Counted from the first letter of the stretch, positions 34,401-46,147 are shown. The stretch: DNA of 64,000 nucleotides from Xanthostigma xanthostigma (GCA_963575645.1 OY754466.1:19694001-19758000), one strand, 5' to 3'. The notes: generated from the sequence alone by a model not told the origin. A program made the numbers and translations.

Positions 34401-37400
34401 AACCGATAGTAAGCCGTTAGAATTGGATAAGGACGACGCTACTTTAAAGCGAAACGAATCCAAAGTCAGTCAGTTTAATGGTAAAGGCGAGTACGGAGCT
34501 CGTCGGAACGACAATTTCAAATTGGACAAGTTGAAGTTTCACAGCAATGACGCGTCACATGTGAAACGTAATAATTTCGATGCCTCACAACCGACCGCCC
34601 CGCACAACTCGTTTCGCGACCTAAATTCGGCTACGAACAATGCCTTTGAACCGGAAAAGAACGATTTCATTGTCGATCTTAACGAATTCGCCAACGAAAA
34701 TGTCGATAAAAAAATATTTTACGAACAGAAAACTCTACAGAAAAAATTACTCGATTTAGTCATCGACGAGGATAATCAGTCGAAAGTCGCGCCTCCGAAC
34801 ATCGATACAAATCCGTTCCGCAACGGGTCGCTCTCGTATCGAGATCGCACTCTGACGAAGTCGGACAGTTTGAGTCGGAAGACTTACAATTCGAATTATG
34901 TTTTTTCCCCAGAGTATTCCGACCGGGGTTTTGTACCGTATGGTCTTGAAAAAAATCAGTCTTATCCGCACGAAACCGGGAAGTACATGCAGCTGCCTTT
35001 AAAAAGTCCCTCGTATTGGTATGAAGAATCGAACGTTCGAAACGCGGCCGAGTATCCTCCGAATGACTTTTTTTCGCCGGAAATGTACGGTCATTGGGAA
35101 ACGATCGGTCGGTACGGCAGTTTGTATTTTGATCAGCATTATAATTGTTCGGACCGTTTCGATCATTCAGTCGAAACTGATACTTTTCTCGAACACGGAC
35201 TCGAAAAAGACGGAACGATCGTACATCGGCCGTCCGGTAACGAATTCTATTATAGACAGGACCTCGACACCAGTCCGGGAAGCATTCGACCGAGAGCGTT
35301 GTCGTTATCTGAAACGCACAACGCGCACCGTTCGGTTAAAAAACCGACCGGGAAAACGGTTCGCGAAAGAAACTTGCGCCGGCAAAGTTACAACCCACAA
35401 GTTTACGAGTCGAGCTCTTCGGACAGCGAATGTACGAGCGCCGGATCGGTTACGCATTCCGACATGGAGCTGCGCTGTCGCGGACGGCGCAGGCGCAGTA
35501 CTCTGTCTCGTCTATCGACGAGCAACAGCAGTATTCGCAGCGACCTTTTGCCGCAGACGGCCAGGCACATGTCGGATCTGTATCAACTGGACGAACAGTT
35601 CATACACTCGAAACCGAAGAGCGGCGGCTTTAGAAATATGTTCGCTGGCCGATCGAACAAAAACGCACATAAAAATGTCGACTTAGCACTGAAAAACGTT
35701 CAGAAGAACTTAGCGACGGCCGATATGCAATTTTTACGTCCCGATTCCGGTTTCAAGAGCATGAGTAAGTCGCCGCCCCCTTGCAGCAGCGTCCTGAGCG
35801 GCCTATCTCCGACGACGGCCGCGAGGTGGCAGGGCATGTCCGACACGTCCACTGACTCGAGCTTATAAATTGTTTCGTTAATTCTGTGACCACAAGGTAA
35901 AATGGCTTATGTGGAAAATCTTATAGACTTTTAGCTTTGTTCTGTGCCGCAATGAACTCGTTAACTCTTTATGCACGGGACTTGTAGTAGTCTAGCTTTC
36001 GCTGCTACAAACAGATACTGCGCTGCCGATCCAAATGTCTTAATAGACCATATGCATGATACTGCAAATTGGTTTAAATTTTTATTTCGAAATATATTTT
36101 AGTTCCTGATCATATCGTAATGGTTATTTTTTTAATCTAATCACTGAAAAAAATACAAATAATAAAAAAGAAATGTAGAAAATACGCGCTTTTTTCGAAT
36201 TTTCAAAACGCAGCGTGACGTCGGAGTATATATCAATAACAATTTCCATGCCTACTGTGCCGTCTCACAGTAAGATTATGTCAGTATTTAGAGAAAACAA
36301 CAAATAAACTTCATTTAGATTTTAGAACATTGACAATTTGACACCAAGGTTGACATGCATCATATATAATGACGTCACATAAGCCCGCCAACATGGCCGA
36401 TTGTTTAAACTGTCTATTTTTGAATGTGAAATTTAATATTTTTTTCTTATGATAATATTACATTTTTATATGATTTTCAATTTTTTTCCGTATTATGGTT
36501 GACTAGATAATCTATAAAAAATATAAAAAAATACATGCATATGATCTATTCACGTTAATAACTAATCGATTGAAATTCATTCACCAACATAAGCTTGGAA
36601 CTAGGAGGGAGGGGCCCATCGTAATGGAGCAGCCAACTGAGAGATGAACAGAAGACAAATATCAGGCGATAGATCGGGGCTCGCTACAGGATGTGTATAT
36701 CATGATTTTGAAAGTTTACTGGCAAAAACTGCGAGCCTCCTAATCAAAGCAGTGCAGTCTCTTTTAGTTAAAACGAAACATGGATTACAGAGAGAATTGA
36801 CCTTATTTTATCAGACATAAGCCACTTTACAGAGTGTATCAGAATTCTTGTTAAAAAAATTGATCATTAAAATGACTGATTAGAAATTAATGTGAAAAAA
36901 GTATCCATTGAAAAGTTTCGACTTTTAAATATCAGAAATTGTGCATTGACTTTTATATGTAAGTGAATTTTTTTGGTCGAGTTAGTCATTTTATGCGGCC
37001 GTAGATTTCTGAAACTTGTGTTCGTAGAAAGCCAGACTTTGTCGTGGCGTTTTCTTTTACACAAATGTAATATAAATGAAAAAAAAAACGGTTTTGGTTG
37101 TGAAACAACAGTATTTTGATTACAGAAATGATTATATTTTTGATAAAATATTTTGTTTGCAAAATTCCTTTTTAGTCCAATCATTGGCATAAAAATTGAA
37201 CTGCGCATTCCTATCTCAATAATATTGCAATGAAATACTTCAGCTCATGAATATTTTCAAAATCATTGTGTCCATTTTTAAGAAGTCTCTAAGTATTGCT
37301 TTCTTATACATAAATAATATTTAATTATATTTCGCTTTTTCTCTTGCTGTTGTTTTGCGATCGATATTGTTTTTTAAAAAACATTATTATGAAAAAGTTT

Positions 37401-40400
37401 TAGACTTCTTTACACATGAAACGTTTTTAAACATTTTTTTCCCCCAGTAAAACAATATTTTGCCGAACGTTGCTATCTGTATGTTTACTATAATACTTAT
37501 ATTACACAGAATTATTATAACCACAGCCCAATAGTAGATTTCAGTGTGGACGTCCCTTTAGATTGATTCTCGAACAGTTTTGGAAAAGTTTTTTTAGAAC
37601 AGTGTTAAAAGTGGAAGAGATAAGATACCAGACTTAGCCCGCATAAAAAAAAAACAGCTGACGACCGTTCAACCGGCCGGCCCGATAACATCATGTCCAG
37701 CGCGACTATACATTTTTTGTACTCGTTGCTACAAAGTCAACGGTATAGCGAAATGGTGGCTAGTCCGAACCCAGGTAGCAAACACACTTGAAATTTGAGT
37801 GACAATAGCGCCAACGTCGATTAAATTAACTAGATTTGTACCATTGTAGCTTAAAATATTGCACTTCAGGAGATTGAAACTCCCGGTAAATTGAAACTCC
37901 TCAATAAAAGCAGCAGCTGGTGCGATTGATCGTGAGAGAAATAGAAAGATATTGGTCTTGTCTTCCATGTCAACGTCAGTCACCGCACCCCGTTGGTCCA
38001 AAACTGCAGTTTATATTTGGGCTACGCAATAGATTACCGTAATAATATTGTATTAATCGAAATTCATTGCGACAGTAGCCTGCGCTTTTCTGTTTAATTT
38101 TATTCATATGCATTATTTGCACCGCGCTTGTACGTACTTATTTTGTATGCTTATACCGTTAGAGGTAAATCTTTCCTTCGCCAAAAGTGTTGTGTTTCGC
38201 GCATAGATAGGTTTCATATACGGTAAAATCTTTGATTCGGTCACTTTTTGACAATCGGTTTTATTAATGGCAACCGTGCCATCTTATACGTTGAACGATA
38301 AAAAACACATTCGATCGCAGGTTGCGCACGTTTGAAAATAAAAAGCAAAGGCTACTGTACCATAACGTATAGCTCCTGTAAACTTCATTGCAATTGAAAT
38401 GTAATTTTAGTTTTCAAAATTAGGAGGAAAACAAGTTGTTCTTAAGTACTTGGCATTTACAGAGTTAGGATATTGTGAATTTTCGAATTAAGGATCTGCC
38501 AGAAAAAAGAAACGAATCGCGACTTGTTAATTCATTTGAGTGCCTAACAAAACTTTTCGAATTATATATATTTTCTTAAGTTTACCAACACATTGTGCTT
38601 CACTTGTTTCTGAAAACAATTGCAGTGAAGTGTTATGTTTTTGTTTGCTTAGTTATTTGTGGTGATTGTCAACTTTATCCGCCCGTTTATAAAATAGTTC
38701 TTGAAGAAAAGCTATCGATACCTTTAACTTTAATAATATATATATTATATAATAATATAGGAAGGATTTTATTAAAGGATTTTCAAACAATTATTGTTTT
38801 TCATTATTAGAATTTTCATCCTAACTTGACATGTTGATTTATACGATAAAGAATTATATAAAGCTAGTGAAATTTCTGTGTAATTTGTCTCGAGTCCTTA
38901 CATGATTAGATCTACAGTTAAAGAAAAGAGAAATTTTTACTACAATTAGGAAAAGATGATACATCTTTTATTATTACGGAAAATCGTACATATTTTAGCA
39001 ATTTAATAAATGACGTTACCTATTTAAAATGAATAAGTTATTCGTATTTCTGTAGTTGCTTCATCTTTTCTTTATTGTTTTTTTATTGGAAATATTGATT
39101 TGACATTTTTAAAGTGAAAAAGGATATTTTTATTTATTGTGCTTGCATTATTTATTTAATAGCATTTTGTATAGACCTACTTTCAATTTTGTAGATCCTG
39201 CGATGTTTTTATTGTTCGTTGTTACTTTATTAAAATGCATGCTTTTGTTACTAACTTGTTTTGTTTTTGTTTTGAATGCATGTTAATTAGAAAAGCAGTT
39301 GTGACAAAATCGCTTTAATGAGCTATAGTTTTTTTTTATGTATTTACATAAAAATGTTTTTTTACGGTCGAGATTTTTTTAAATAAAATTGGATTTGTTC
39401 TTTTGTCATTGCTGTAGCGAAATTATCAGTACGCACTCTATTTTATGTACTTTATTATCATATCGAGTTTTCTTTTTTTATATTTTTTATGACCGTTTAT
39501 TTTTTATGCTTTTTTTTACGTTCTTTCCGTTCCCGTTTCATAATCCGTAATCAATTTCCTTGCACATTCCCAAATTCACATTTACAGTCGACACTGACAG
39601 AAGAGGCTCAGCTGGCTTATGAAAGTCTCGTCGAATCGGCAACGCCCGACGTTCCGGTCATAAATCAACAGCTGATCAGAACGCGACAGGTGTTTAACTC
39701 CGTCGGTACAGAAAATCCTTTGAGAATGTTGCGTTCCGGCAATTTGACGTTAATCAAACCTCAAATCAAAACCAATTCTTCGGCCGAACTCAAAAACCGG
39801 ACTCGATCGTTACCGAAATCATATTCTCAAGAAAAACAATCGAACGGCCAACGAGGTACGTGTCACGTCAAACCTTTGCTTGAAGTGTGTCGGAGTGTCG
39901 ACAGTCAATCGTTTGATTGCGTCGATGGATGCGAAGACGACGAAGTGTTCGTCGATAGGGAATCACATCGAAGTACTGACGCCGTCAAATGCCGTTGTGT
40001 CGACGTTCCGTCCGCTAACGAAAGGACCGACGCTCCGCGATGCAATCATCTGTCGAACAGCGATTCATGCGCTCCGCCGAGCTATAGCGAATTTCAAACC
40101 GCCGACGACAATCCGATACCGTTGCCTCCGAGAGATCGATCGAAACCAAGACCTGTTACGAAGCAACGTCATACTAGAAAACATCCACTTATTATACCGG
40201 CTTCGAGCATTCAAAGAACTCTTAATAAAGTCAACGTAATTACGCCCGAGGAACAATACAACAATCCTTTGGAGAATTTGGATTTTTCGGGCAATCCGGT
40301 TAAAATAGTTCCCGACGGAAAAATGTTATCGGAACCTTCGTATGTCAATCATAATCCGTTTGAACTCATGAAAGAAATTGATGCCGTATCGATGGATAGG

Positions 40401-41358
40401 GATTTTGATACGCAGTCAATGCATTTTGAAGCACAAATAGAATCAAATTTAGCAGCTTTAGACAATATTCAAGACGACGATTTTGTAGATGAAAGACATT
40501 TCCATACATCTCTCGGCGGAGATGTTGTCGACGGCTGTAGTTTTAACATTGTGACAGCTAACTCTTACGCATTAAAACCAGAAAACTCTAGAATGGAGAG
40601 TTCGTCGAAAAACGTACATCCGACACAAATGAACGTACATGTTGTTTACAATAAACAAATTGAAAAAGTCACACCCAGACGAAGGGAATCTCAGGGCTTG
40701 GTCGAAAACGAAGAAGATGAAAACGAAGATTTGATTCTAAGACATAATGCGGAGCATGTTAGCTGTGAAGATTTATTGGAATTTGCAGACGCTAAGCCGA
40801 GTTCCAGAGCGAGAGGAAATGATTCAGATGAAGTTAGGATAATGTCAAAAGTTTTAGGCTTGGAGGTAATTATCAATTGGCCGTATCAATTACTAAGAAA
40901 AATAACGAGACGTTAAAAATAGAAAGTTGAAATACCAAATTGTAAAACATCTAAACGTCGAAGGTTATGCGAAGGATTACTAATAAAATTAGATTTTTAA
41001 TACGCAGCATTAGGCTCTGTACATAACGTCATTCAATTTTTTAAATTGTAATGTTAGTGATAGTTGTAACTTGTAATATAGTGAAAATAGCTTCTTTCTT
41101 TTGAAAAAATAATTAGTTTGTCTTTTGTGACAGGTGTCAACTGAACAATGTATTCTAGCCTTAGAGCATTCGAATTGGGATGTTCACAAAGCAATAAAGT
41201 TAGCGAAACTACAAAACTTGCTCAAAGTATCGATCGACAACCCGTTCGTGGATCTCGTAACTTTGAACGGAGCGCTGGAAGCGCACCAGTGGGATTTGAG
41301 TCAGGCGGCCAGCTGGATTGTCGCGGCCAATCAAGAAGGTGATATAACGCAAGTATAA
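19416..41358 (+). CDS. Ack: ACK/TNK2-family non-receptor tyrosine kinase, long-tail isoform
   Basis: Sixteen exons: 19416-19419 (ATG+G), 22692-22770, 22966-23143, 23473-23643, 23735-23884, 24053-24201, 24315-24455, 24553-24712, 25577-25815, 26429-26634, 30367-30431, 30592-30963, 31702-31967, 32096-32264, 39588-40865, 41134-41358; about 1283 residues, all phases consistent. Domain order: SAM-like N terminus (residues 1-87); kinase with G-loop GMGEFGVV (126-133), Lys150, HRDLAARN, DFG (263-265), activation-loop tyrosines 276-277 and the ACK-typical WCAPE; SH3 (about 410-455, [16 protein letters not shown]); CRIB motif split across two exons (482-503, [12 protein letters not shown] + [10 protein letters not shown]), expected to bind GTP-Cdc42; Ser/Pro-rich linker; Mig6-like region (about 941-988, ending [10 protein letters not shown]); C-terminal UBA. 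All catalytic residues are present. ACKs act downstream of Cdc42 in receptor traffic. The start exon is inferred from phase and context; its confidence is about 0.6. Confidence 0.93.
19949..21248. mobile_element. Long-TIR DNA transposon in ACK intron 1
   Basis: It starts GTCCGGGGGCCAG and ends with the complement; similarity of the two ends continues for about 120 bases (shared GTGGCCGTCAGCTGC). A minus-strand frame at 20544-20906 begins [11 protein letters not shown] and has CVFC followed about 50 residues later by YHSDCYRR, a zinc-finger-like pattern seen at the start of transposon-encoded proteins. The rest of any transposase is missing. A short similar piece is at 53456-53530. No clear target duplication, so the superfamily is open. 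Confidence 0.75.
21305..21600. repeat. Inverted repeat with hammerhead-like cores (Penelope-like)
   Basis: Arms 21305-21400 and 21515-21597 are inverted copies around an AT-rich centre. The right arm (+) contains CTGAAGA (21532-21538), a decayed stem and GAAA (21556-21559). The left arm on the minus strand has CTGAAGA (21375-21369) followed by GGTCCAAATCCGGACC. This order, CUGANGA-stem II-GAAA, is the hammerhead ribozyme core found in Penelope-like retroelements. The left core has lost GAAA through CG-to-CA changes. Confidence 0.5.
21725..22618. mobile_element. hAT-type non-autonomous element in ACK intron 1
   Basis: Ends are TAGGGATTGACTGAT and the inverted ATTGGCCGATCCCTA; subterminal ATCGGCCGATA-type words are repeated. 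Flanking octamers CTCTTGAT and TTCTGGAT match at 6 of 8 bases, a decayed duplication. It contains a nested hairpin MITE at 21888-22022. Confidence 0.75.
21888..22022. repeat. Hairpin MITE, copy 1 of 3
   Basis: A nearly palindromic 135-bp element, ends GTATGTTCCAAGCAGC and complement, flanked by TA. Relatives lie at 47351-47505 and 52452-52617. It is nested in the hAT element at 21725-22618 and therefore younger than it. Confidence 0.85.
24745..25478. mobile_element. hAT transposon remnant with dimerisation domain
   Basis: A 734-bp element with TIR TAGAGAATACAATCCCG and an exact 8-bp duplication GCTGTGTC (24737-24744, 25479-25486). A plus-strand frame (24979-25239) keeps the C-terminal hAT dimerisation region: [20 protein letters not shown] and [11 protein letters not shown]. 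The catalytic part is deleted, so it could only move in trans. It sits in the ACK intron at 24713-25576, in the middle of the kinase domain. Confidence 0.93.
26266..26294 (+). mobile_element. Helitron-type 3' terminus in ACK intron
   Basis: A perfect hairpin GTGCGAATAATTCGCAC (26266-26282) is followed by eight bases, CTAG (26291-26294) and T. Upstream, CATCTGACGG-type words repeat at about 26010-26085. The 5' end was not found. Confidence 0.6.
27544..27937. mobile_element. hAT-type element, 8-bp target duplication
   Basis: Starts CAGGGACGGATTTGCATG and ends TAAATTCGTCCCTT. The exact octamer GATGTAAA flanks it on both sides (27536-27543, 27938-27945). It is 394 bp long. Inside, GGGGACGTCCATTAATTAC (from 27637) is probably one end of a further inserted repeat. 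Confidence 0.85.
28755..28890 (-). repeat. Inverted repeat with hammerhead-like core (Penelope-like), copy 1
   Basis: Arms TTACCACAACAGTTTTATTA and its complement close a 55-base centre. On the minus strand the order is CTGAAGA (28817-28811), a short stem, CGAAA, TGTACA, then TC: the layout of a hammerhead core with cleavage expected after the C at 28783. A related copy at 47655-47760 has lost the core. The two copies also share sequence beyond the hairpin (CAGTGCTCTTAATATTTGT). Confidence 0.5.
29762..30212. repeat. Foldback element, ~165-bp arms, in ACK intron
   Basis: Arms 29762-29930 and 30048-30212 are inverted copies (shared: GAGCCCGTAACACTAAAACC, GTGACCGGAAG, CTTTTTCACGG). The spacer is about 120 bases. 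Minus-strand frames reported inside are translations of the two arms. It ends about 150 bases before the second CRIB exon. Confidence 0.88.
31131..31654. mobile_element. hAT-type element in ACK intron
   Basis: Ends are TAGTGATGTGCCGGATATCC and inverted GATCCGGCACATCACTA; subterminal ATCCGCGGATA palindromes are repeated. Flanks GTTAATAT and CTTAATAT match at 7 of 8. The centre holds another inverted repeat (about 31350-31540) around a TTGCACATCGA-type word. It ends 47 bases before exon 13. Confidence 0.87.
33154..33799. mobile_element. hAT-type MITE family, longer copy
   Basis: Same termini as 10863-11165 (GTAGAGATATAAGTAACTAG at left, ATTTCTATG at right). Flanks CTTTTCAT and CTTTTCAC match at 7 of 8. 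The interior is longer than in the other copy and probably includes foreign sequence. It lies in the ACK intron before the alternative terminal exon. Confidence 0.8.
34270..35868 (+). CDS. Ack: Alternative terminal exon of ACK kinase
   Basis: One open exon of 533 codons starts after an AG at 34268-34269 in phase 0, the phase in which the shared exon 14 ends (32264), and stops with TAA at 35868. Joined to it, the protein would have about 1315 residues and lack the Mig6-like and UBA regions. The tail is mostly low-complexity: acidic/Asn-rich first, then Ser/Arg-rich with [14 protein letters not shown], a basic run [13 protein letters not shown] and a closing [10 protein letters not shown]. No known domain is seen. 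Codon use is GC-richer than the surrounding intron, as in the other coding exons, which argues for real coding. AATAAA candidates occur near 36162 and 36306. It could be a separate gene, but no own start or promoter is evident. Confidence 0.72.
   Translation, partial: QRLRSSLTSLDDSPCSSLRLPLWDRASAEFCFAKSRELLTKPFLTDSKPLELDKDDATLKRNESKVSQFNGKGEYGARRNDNFKLDKLKFHSNDASHVKRNNFDASQPTAPHNSFRDLNSATNNAFEPEKNDFIVDLNEFANENVDKKIFYEQKTLQKKLLDLVIDEDNQSKVAPPNIDTNPFRNGSLSYRDRTLTKSDSLSRKTYNSNYVFSPEYSDRGFVPYGLEKNQSYPHETGKYMQLPLKSPSYWYEESNVRNAAEYPPNDFFSPEMYGHWETIGRYGSLYFDQHYNCSDRFDHSVETDTFLEHGLEKDGTIVHRPSGNEFYYRQDLDTSPGSIRPRALSLSETHNAHRSVKKPTGKTVRERNLRRQSYNPQVYESSSSDSECTSAGSVTHSDMELRCRGRRRRSTLSRLSTSNSSIRSDLLPQTARHMSDLYQLDEQFIHSKPKSGGFRNMFAGRSNKNAHKNVDLALKNVQKNLATADMQFLRPDSGFKSMSKSPPPCSSVLSGLSPTTAARWQGMSDTSTDSSL
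38073..38357. repeat. Possible small inverted-repeat element
   Basis: CAGTAGCCTGCGCTTTT at left and AAAAGCAAAGGCTACTG at right are imperfect inverted copies of about 20 bases. TA follows only on the right side. It lies in the intron before exon 15 of ACK; nothing else was recognised in 35869-39587 apart from likely poly(A) signals near 36162 and 36306. Confidence 0.5.
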
Positions 41359-41670
41359 TAATATTCAATATGAATTTTATATTATTTTTTATTATATATT
41401 ATGGAAAGAAGAGTATCTAAGCAAGAAATCATAGGGAATGCATTTTGCGCGTGCGTGCGTCTCTGTGTGTGTATGTTTGTGACGGAGAGGATTTTGAAAT
41501 CTACTAATAAGTCGAATAATACTTTTACCAGTTCCTGAGTTGAAACGTGAGAACTGGAAAGGACTCGGAAAATAAGAATATGATGATATCAAAATGAACT
41601 TTTAGAGGACCTCTATTGTATAATTGTCAAAAAAGACGTAAATAAAAAACAAAAAGAATTTGTTATAGCT

Positions 41671-41773
41671 CAGGGGGGTTATTCTTCAAATTATGACACT
41701 AGATCTCGCATGCGAACCCCAGACTATTTCATGGGAGATTTAGAGTGCCATAGTTTGAAGAATAGCCCCCCTG
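41671..41773. repeat. 103-bp hairpin MITE
   Basis: CAGGGGGGTTATTCTTCAAA at left pairs with its inverted copy at right (one mismatch). It lies just after a likely ACK poly(A) signal (AATAAA near 41641). Confidence 0.8.
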
Positions 41774-42764
41774 GTACCTGTTGTGAAAAGTGTAGTTAGT
41801 CCGTGAAATGACTTTTCAAAGGATTTTAACAAAATTCTCTTGATTGTTATTTAATCAAATACAAATAATATGATCCTATTCCGATTAAAATTGGCTACCT
41901 ATCTCAATTTTGAGAAAAACGATATAAGTTTTGCTATTTGAATATGGGCTCTTATGGAAAATAGACATTTTCAATAGAATTTTTCGAATAAAATCAAAAA
42001 ATTTGATATGTTATAAAAACTGAAGTCACAGACCTTATTAAAAAACGAAAAATATGGCTCGTCTCGTTTTTGAAAAATAATGAGATAAATATTCGCGAAT
42101 GCGAAATGACGCGTACTGTTTGATATCGGATGCTTTTTTAAAAACTTTGGACGTTTTTTTATCATCGAATTTTTTTATGTGAAAATGAACATCTTTTGTC
42201 TGACTTTTTTTTAATTTAGAACTACGAGCCGAATTGAAGAAAAGTTTTTCACAAAAGACAATATCCGACCATAAAAAATGGGGGTTCCCATTTAAAAAAC
42301 AAAGGTCACCCCCTCCCCTGATAAGGGTTAAGTGGTGGGGTTGGGTATTATGTTCAAACAATTTCCCTCTCGAAACCCAACAACTTTCATTTGAACTTAT
42401 TTTTTTATTTATTTCGGATCAACTACCTCAAATAAAATAACTTGACAGCTTTTGGTTAAGTTTAAAATAATTGCTTTATGTAACTCATTTTCTGTTTTGG
42501 AGGCTGATAAAAGAGATTTCAAGATCGCTAACCGATAAAATATGGATTCAAGAAGTGTTTAGTTTTTGTGCATTTTGTTGGAGTCTTTATAAAAGACTGG
42601 AATTTGTTATTTGAGACTATTGTTAAATGGTAAGTAATAATACTGCAGTTAGAATTTTTTACACCAAAACTATTAACGATTTGAAACACGGCAAGGGCCA
42701 CATGATAGGGATAGACGTTTTGGAGTTTTCAGCAGTAAAATTAATAGATAATTTAACGTTAATA

Positions 42765-43244
42765 CAGCGTAACCTCTTTATAACGTCCTTCATTATAACT
42801 ATAAAGTAGAAATTTTTATAATTTGGTTGGTTTACCTTAAAACCCATATATTAATACCCTCTTTATAGCACAACAGCCATTCTCTATTACGAAGAAATAT
42901 GTTCATATTTAGGCGTCAGCAAATGTTTACAGACGTAAAGAGGACGATTCTGAACCATCATCAACTATTCAACAAGCACTTGATGCCGCCAAACTTATCG
43001 AAAAATTCCTATGATTTAATGAAGACGATTCCGCCACATCCCAAAAATGCATAAGATACTTAATAAAAAAGTACAAAACAAATATTGGCATAGCAAAAAA
43101 CGTCAGGCAAAGTTAACAAACTATACGTGTTTGGAAATTGGAATAAATTAAATAGGTGAAAATTGGTTATTTTTCTTTTTTCCCTCCATATAACGAAAAA
43201 AAAAAATGCTCGGTCCCTTGATTCGTTATAAAGAGGTTACACTG
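42765..43244. mobile_element. Pogo/Tigger-like remnant with TA duplication
   Basis: Ends CAGCGTAACCTCTTTATAA and inverted TTATAAAGAGGTTACACTG, flanked by TA on both sides. The centre reads as broken fragments of a pogo-type protein (for example YEEICSYLGV), with stops and frameshifts, so it is inactive. Confidence 0.83.
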
Positions 43245-44808
43245 TATTGAATTTTAAAAGTATCCTTGTACAATGTACGCTGCCCCGTCTCACTCACGAC
43301 AGATACTTTGAATATTGCTGTTTTAAAACATCGTAACAAACTGTGGCAAGTAAAGCTTTATCGAAACAAATATTAGATTATGTTATTAAATTATTTATTT
43401 TTACTATTGTATGTACTTAAATATTAAGTTATAAGCTCTCTAATTAAGATTTTGAAAAACTTGGATGAAATAGTTTTGACAGTTCATAAACTGAGAATTT
43501 ATTTTGTGGATGTTTTATTTTTTTTTTTAAGTTCCGATTACTTGTCCCAGAAATGTCAGAATTGAAAATTAATGGCTTAATGCGAAATGACTAGAAGCCA
43601 TTGTTCCATGTATACGCGAATATAATTTCGTTGTTCCTGCGCATGGACGATGTTTTAATTGTTCTTATTTTCGGAGCTCCGGTATTGACAACGCATTATT
43701 GGGTATAATTTCATCCGAGTCAAAATCAATCTTATTTATTAGATTTTTGTATGTGCATTTATTTGTTGTTAGAATTTTTTTTTATATGTATCTTCGGTTA
43801 TAAATAAACATGAAATATATTGTACATTTCGCATTCTTGTATCTTTAAAACCAAGAACTAATACTTATGTTCGTTTTCTGTACTGTTTTTAATTTTAAAA
43901 TCTGGATTAAAGAATGTTATTTGTTTTCAAATAAACGGAGATCTTTATTTACAGGCCAGTAAAATGAAGATGATTTGATCCTAACATTTCCGCAAAATCC
44001 AAAAAGGGTGGAAATTTGAGGGAACATTTATATAAGTATGATACACAATCTGTTAAAAGTGCACCTTCGATGACTGGAACTTGTCAAAAAGAATTAAAAA
44101 ACTGAGTGTCATCAGTTTTCTGCTTGTATCTTGTGTAAATTCAATATTGTAATCATGGAAAAATTCTTCTATTTTCGAATTAGTGGAAATTGAGTTAGTC
44201 TTAAATCCAACGAGGTTTTAAATCTACATTTTAAGATGAAAGTCGTATCAGAAACCGAGCATAAATGAGTTACGTATAAAATAACAAGGTTAGGAAAATG
44301 TTAAATGCTAGTCATATTTTTTTTCCCGGTGTGATTGACAAAAATTTGTGCCACCTGTTATTTCAATTTTATTTTAAATCAAGACGTGTCCACCCGCATG
44401 TATAAAAAAAATAATAAACAAATTTTAATTTGCTAAAAACGAAAAAATTTAATTAGTTTTGTGGAAGAATTTCTAAGAAACGATTTTTATTTACATTAAA
44501 AAATTAAATACACTTTGTTTATAAATAACGTTTTATAAGACTAGATTCTAATTTAAAAAAAAATATATCATGTTTAAAAATTAAAAAAAGAAATAAGGGA
44601 GTATTTCTGTAATTAAAAAACATTCTGCCATCGTGTTACTGTTGAAAAAAAAATATATAACTAAATACATCCATATAGGACTGTTATTTCATAAACATTA
44701 AATATTTTAAATATAAATTTATTCTTACCATATAAAAAATTTTAAACAGTTCAGTCTATGATTAACAATCAGACATTAATTAATAATAATTAGTCATTCA
44801 TACTGTTA

Positions 44809-45283
44809 GCTGAAGAGCCAATAGCTGGATGAGAATACATATTTTAAACAACCTGAAATTGTTATGTTATTTATAGCAATATTATATGCCTAGATTTATG
44901 ATGGCAGGCATTTCTTCCAGTTGTAACATCCCGGCAGACAAAGTAAAAGGTTCGCTGTATGAGCGCGATGATATTATTATGCAAACATATGAGTGCGAGT
45001 GAGAGCATCCAATGGCTTTTTTGACAGCTTCAGGAAATTTATTTGTTTACACACACACGCAGAGTTTAAGACAGAAAAAATCCATGAAAACAAATAACCT
45101 AAATTTCATGAAAATGCCAAAAAAAGCCTATGTTTGCATAATAATATTGTGTCTTCCGGGATGTTACAACCGGAGGAAATGTCTGCCATCATAAATATAG
45201 GCTTATAATATTGCTTTAAGTTACATATCAAAATTTCACGTTTGTTAAAATATGTGTTGTCATCTAGCTACTGGCTCTTCAGC
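44809..45283. repeat. TA-flanked MITE, copy 1
   Basis: Ends GCTGAAGAGCCAATAGCTGG and inverted CTACTGGCTCTTCAGC between TA dinucleotides. Inside, GGAGGAAATGTCTGCCATC and a decayed inverse copy form a second inverted pair. It is about 170 bases longer than copy 2. Confidence 0.87.
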
Positions 45284-46147
45284 TATGTTTCAAAATTCCA
45301 AGTAGAGAATTTATTCAAAGACTCTTTGAGATTCTTTACAACAGGAACGGAGTGGATAATAGTAGGTCAAATAGGTATTATGAGATAGTCATTTGTTTAA
45401 TAAAGCAATAATATTTTTTTTTAATTCCCGTTAAACAAATCAGGTTTTAATCTGAGAATTATTGAAATATCAAATTAAATTTTCAATTTAATAATAGACC
45501 CAGATAAGCCTGAAAGTCGATGACTTGAACTTTTATGAAATGAATCTTGTTTACAACAATACTCCGTGACCTGAAGTATTATCTCGACCGCCTATGTCTC
45601 TTTAACAAATGCTCTCCTCGGAAGGTTAAAACTTATTCGTATTTATATAGTAAAAAAGGGTAACAACAGAGTTATTCTTCTTAATTGATAGGTTAATAAC
45701 ATCGTTTTTAATTTTAGTTTTTTTTTTTTTTGTAAGATTTTTAAGAAAATGAGATATCCAGAAGAACGCGATATTTTATTGGCATAACAAAATAATCAAA
45801 ACAATAGAGTATACTTGTATGAACCGAGCCCCAAATACTGTTTAATGAATTAATATTTAAATTTGATTTCTTCTTGACGTAAGATAATAAAAAATAAATT
45901 GGGACAGTTTTTTCAACACGTGTAACGGTCAAGTATACAATAATTATTATATTTTGAATGTAAGATAACTGATATTTCGGTTGTAGAAAGCATTGTCAGA
46001 ATATTTGATTTTCAATGACCTTAGATTGTGACTACACTTATTTCTCCGTAACAAAAGCATAGTAGAATTATAAATTCACTCTGCTAGAAAAATCACTGAT
46101 CGGTTGAAACAATATTTTTTTAAGTGTGTATACATCTATTTAGCATA

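Noticed and set aside
34230..35686. Overlapping frames on both strands of the long ACK exon
   Set aside because: Shadows of the coding frame, caused by stop-poor, GC-richer sequence.
34270..35868. A separate intronic gene rather than an ACK exon
   Set aside because: It has an acceptor in the right phase, no convincing start codon or promoter of its own, and tail-like composition; kept as an alternative exon with moderate confidence.
37729..38001. 90-residue minus-strand frame
   Set aside because: No recognisable motif or splice context; it may be decayed transposon coding, which cannot be shown.
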